A stretch of 12,482 bases of DNA from Verrucomicrobia bacterium UBA740 (GTDB taxonomy: Bacteria; Verrucomicrobiota; Kiritimatiellia; RFP12; UBA1067). Position numbers and translations under genes: made by a program. Where the stretch lies: positions 1,322 to 13,803 of the forward strand of contig DBKW01000039.1 in NCBI GenBank assembly GCA_002298665.1. The letters are read 5' to 3'. This document shows, piece after piece, positions 12,102-12,482 of this stretch. The stretch's first letter is position 1, and every line of letters begins with the position of its first letter. Under the pieces are notes generated by a model. That model did no database searches. It saw only the letters and a program-made list of their open reading frames with translations, and was not told the DNA's origin.

Positions 12102-12482
12102 TCAGACAGGGAAAAGGCTCATCGCGAGCGCGATCAGAAGGGGCATCGTGATAATGCTCAGAAGCGTCGTGCCGCTCGCCAGCCCGACGGACAAGTCCAC
12201 GTCGCGGTGGTACTGCGCGGCAAACATCGTCGTCATGGCGGCCGAGGGGGCGCAGGCGGCCGTTATGAGCGCGAGCGCCATGAGGGGATCCAGCCACGAC
12301 CGCAGGCACCAGAGGACGCCCATGAACACGAGCGGCGAGGCCACGAGGCGCACAAACGCCGCCAGGTACGCCCCGGGATCGCGCAACACGGGCTTCACGC
12401 GCATCCCGGCGAGGTAGTAGCCGATGATGAGCATGGCGAGCGGCGTGTTGAGGTCCGCCAGCATGGCCACGGGCTGGCGGAA
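12102..12482 (-). CDS. AEC-family (auxin efflux carrier-like) permease, C-terminal part
   Basis: This inner-membrane transporter is cut by the window edge; 126 residues before the stop TGA are visible. It reads LNTPLAMLIIGYYLAGM, the typical start of the C-terminal half in this family, where the TPLAML-IG pattern recurs. Three further hydrophobic helices follow (about residues 38-59, 67-86 and 97-122), with the charged loop QYHRDVDLS between the last two. AEC members characterised in bacteria move dicarboxylates such as malate or malonate; the substrate here is not readable. The first gene of the likely AEC-LUD-cca transcript begins outside the window. Confidence 0.85.
   Translation of the reverse strand, partial: FRQPVAMLADLNTPLAMLIIGYYLAGMRVKPVLRDPGAYLAAFVRLVASPLVFMGVLWCLRSWLDPLMALALITAACAPSAAMTTMFAAQYHRDVDLSVGLASGTTLLSIITMPLLIALAMSLFPV

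Overview
The window looks like a chromosomal fragment of a GC-rich Gram-negative bacterium. It carries the end of a TonB-dependent outer-membrane receptor, and several exported proteins with Sec-type or lipoprotein signals. The style of the Rhs/YD-repeat protein (core signature ADPLGYPDGWN...DL-G, preceded by YFNDILGTTLG) and the abundance of short palindromic intergenic repeats suggest an uncultured PVC-group organism (Kiritimatiellota or Lentisphaerota type). That assignment is an inference from gene style, not a database result.

Layout. Bases 1-1686 (+) are the C-terminal 561 residues of a TonB-dependent receptor, followed by a strong intrinsic terminator (1703-1745). Bases 1746-3013 hold no gene I can support. 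They contain REP-like palindromes, a 35-bp direct repeat, a 22-bp tandem array and a perfect 17-bp-arm hairpin. Bases 3014-9594 (-) form one co-oriented locus, and the rest of the summary returns to it. Bases 9635-10107 hold no gene but carry a 22-bp-period palindromic array, a pair of exact 36-bp repeats and a likely terminator. Bases 10108-12482 (-) are a compact three-gene cluster: an AEC-family transporter (partial), an LUD-domain protein and a CCA-adding enzyme. The last two genes overlap by 20 bp.

The locus at 3014-9594 is the main point of interest. A well-formed -35/-10 promoter and a ribosome binding site precede a gene for a secreted YD-repeat (Rhs) protein that ends in a unique 147-residue C-terminal tip. 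Directly behind it, coupled by 2-bp spacing or 4- to 8-bp overlaps, come a partner gene encoding a lipoprotein, then an orphan Rhs-core fragment with a different 148-residue tip, then a second exported partner. Last comes a third orphan core fragment of 58 residues that has lost its tip. All three core fragments share about 125-145 bp of closely similar DNA that reads TAFGEGDAAFFTGK...KWQTADPL, while the tips and partners are unrelated to one another and visibly more AT-rich. This is the architecture of a polymorphic toxin locus with displaced tip/immunity cassettes that could be swapped by recombination in the shared core. I recognise neither the tips nor the partners as known families. Both partners carry export signals, which is unusual for Rhs immunity proteins.

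The Rhs gene appears to be split by a one-base deletion in a G run (9352-9354) that separates the signal-peptide segment from the body. This could be a sequencing error, a real inactivation, or a phase-variable switch.
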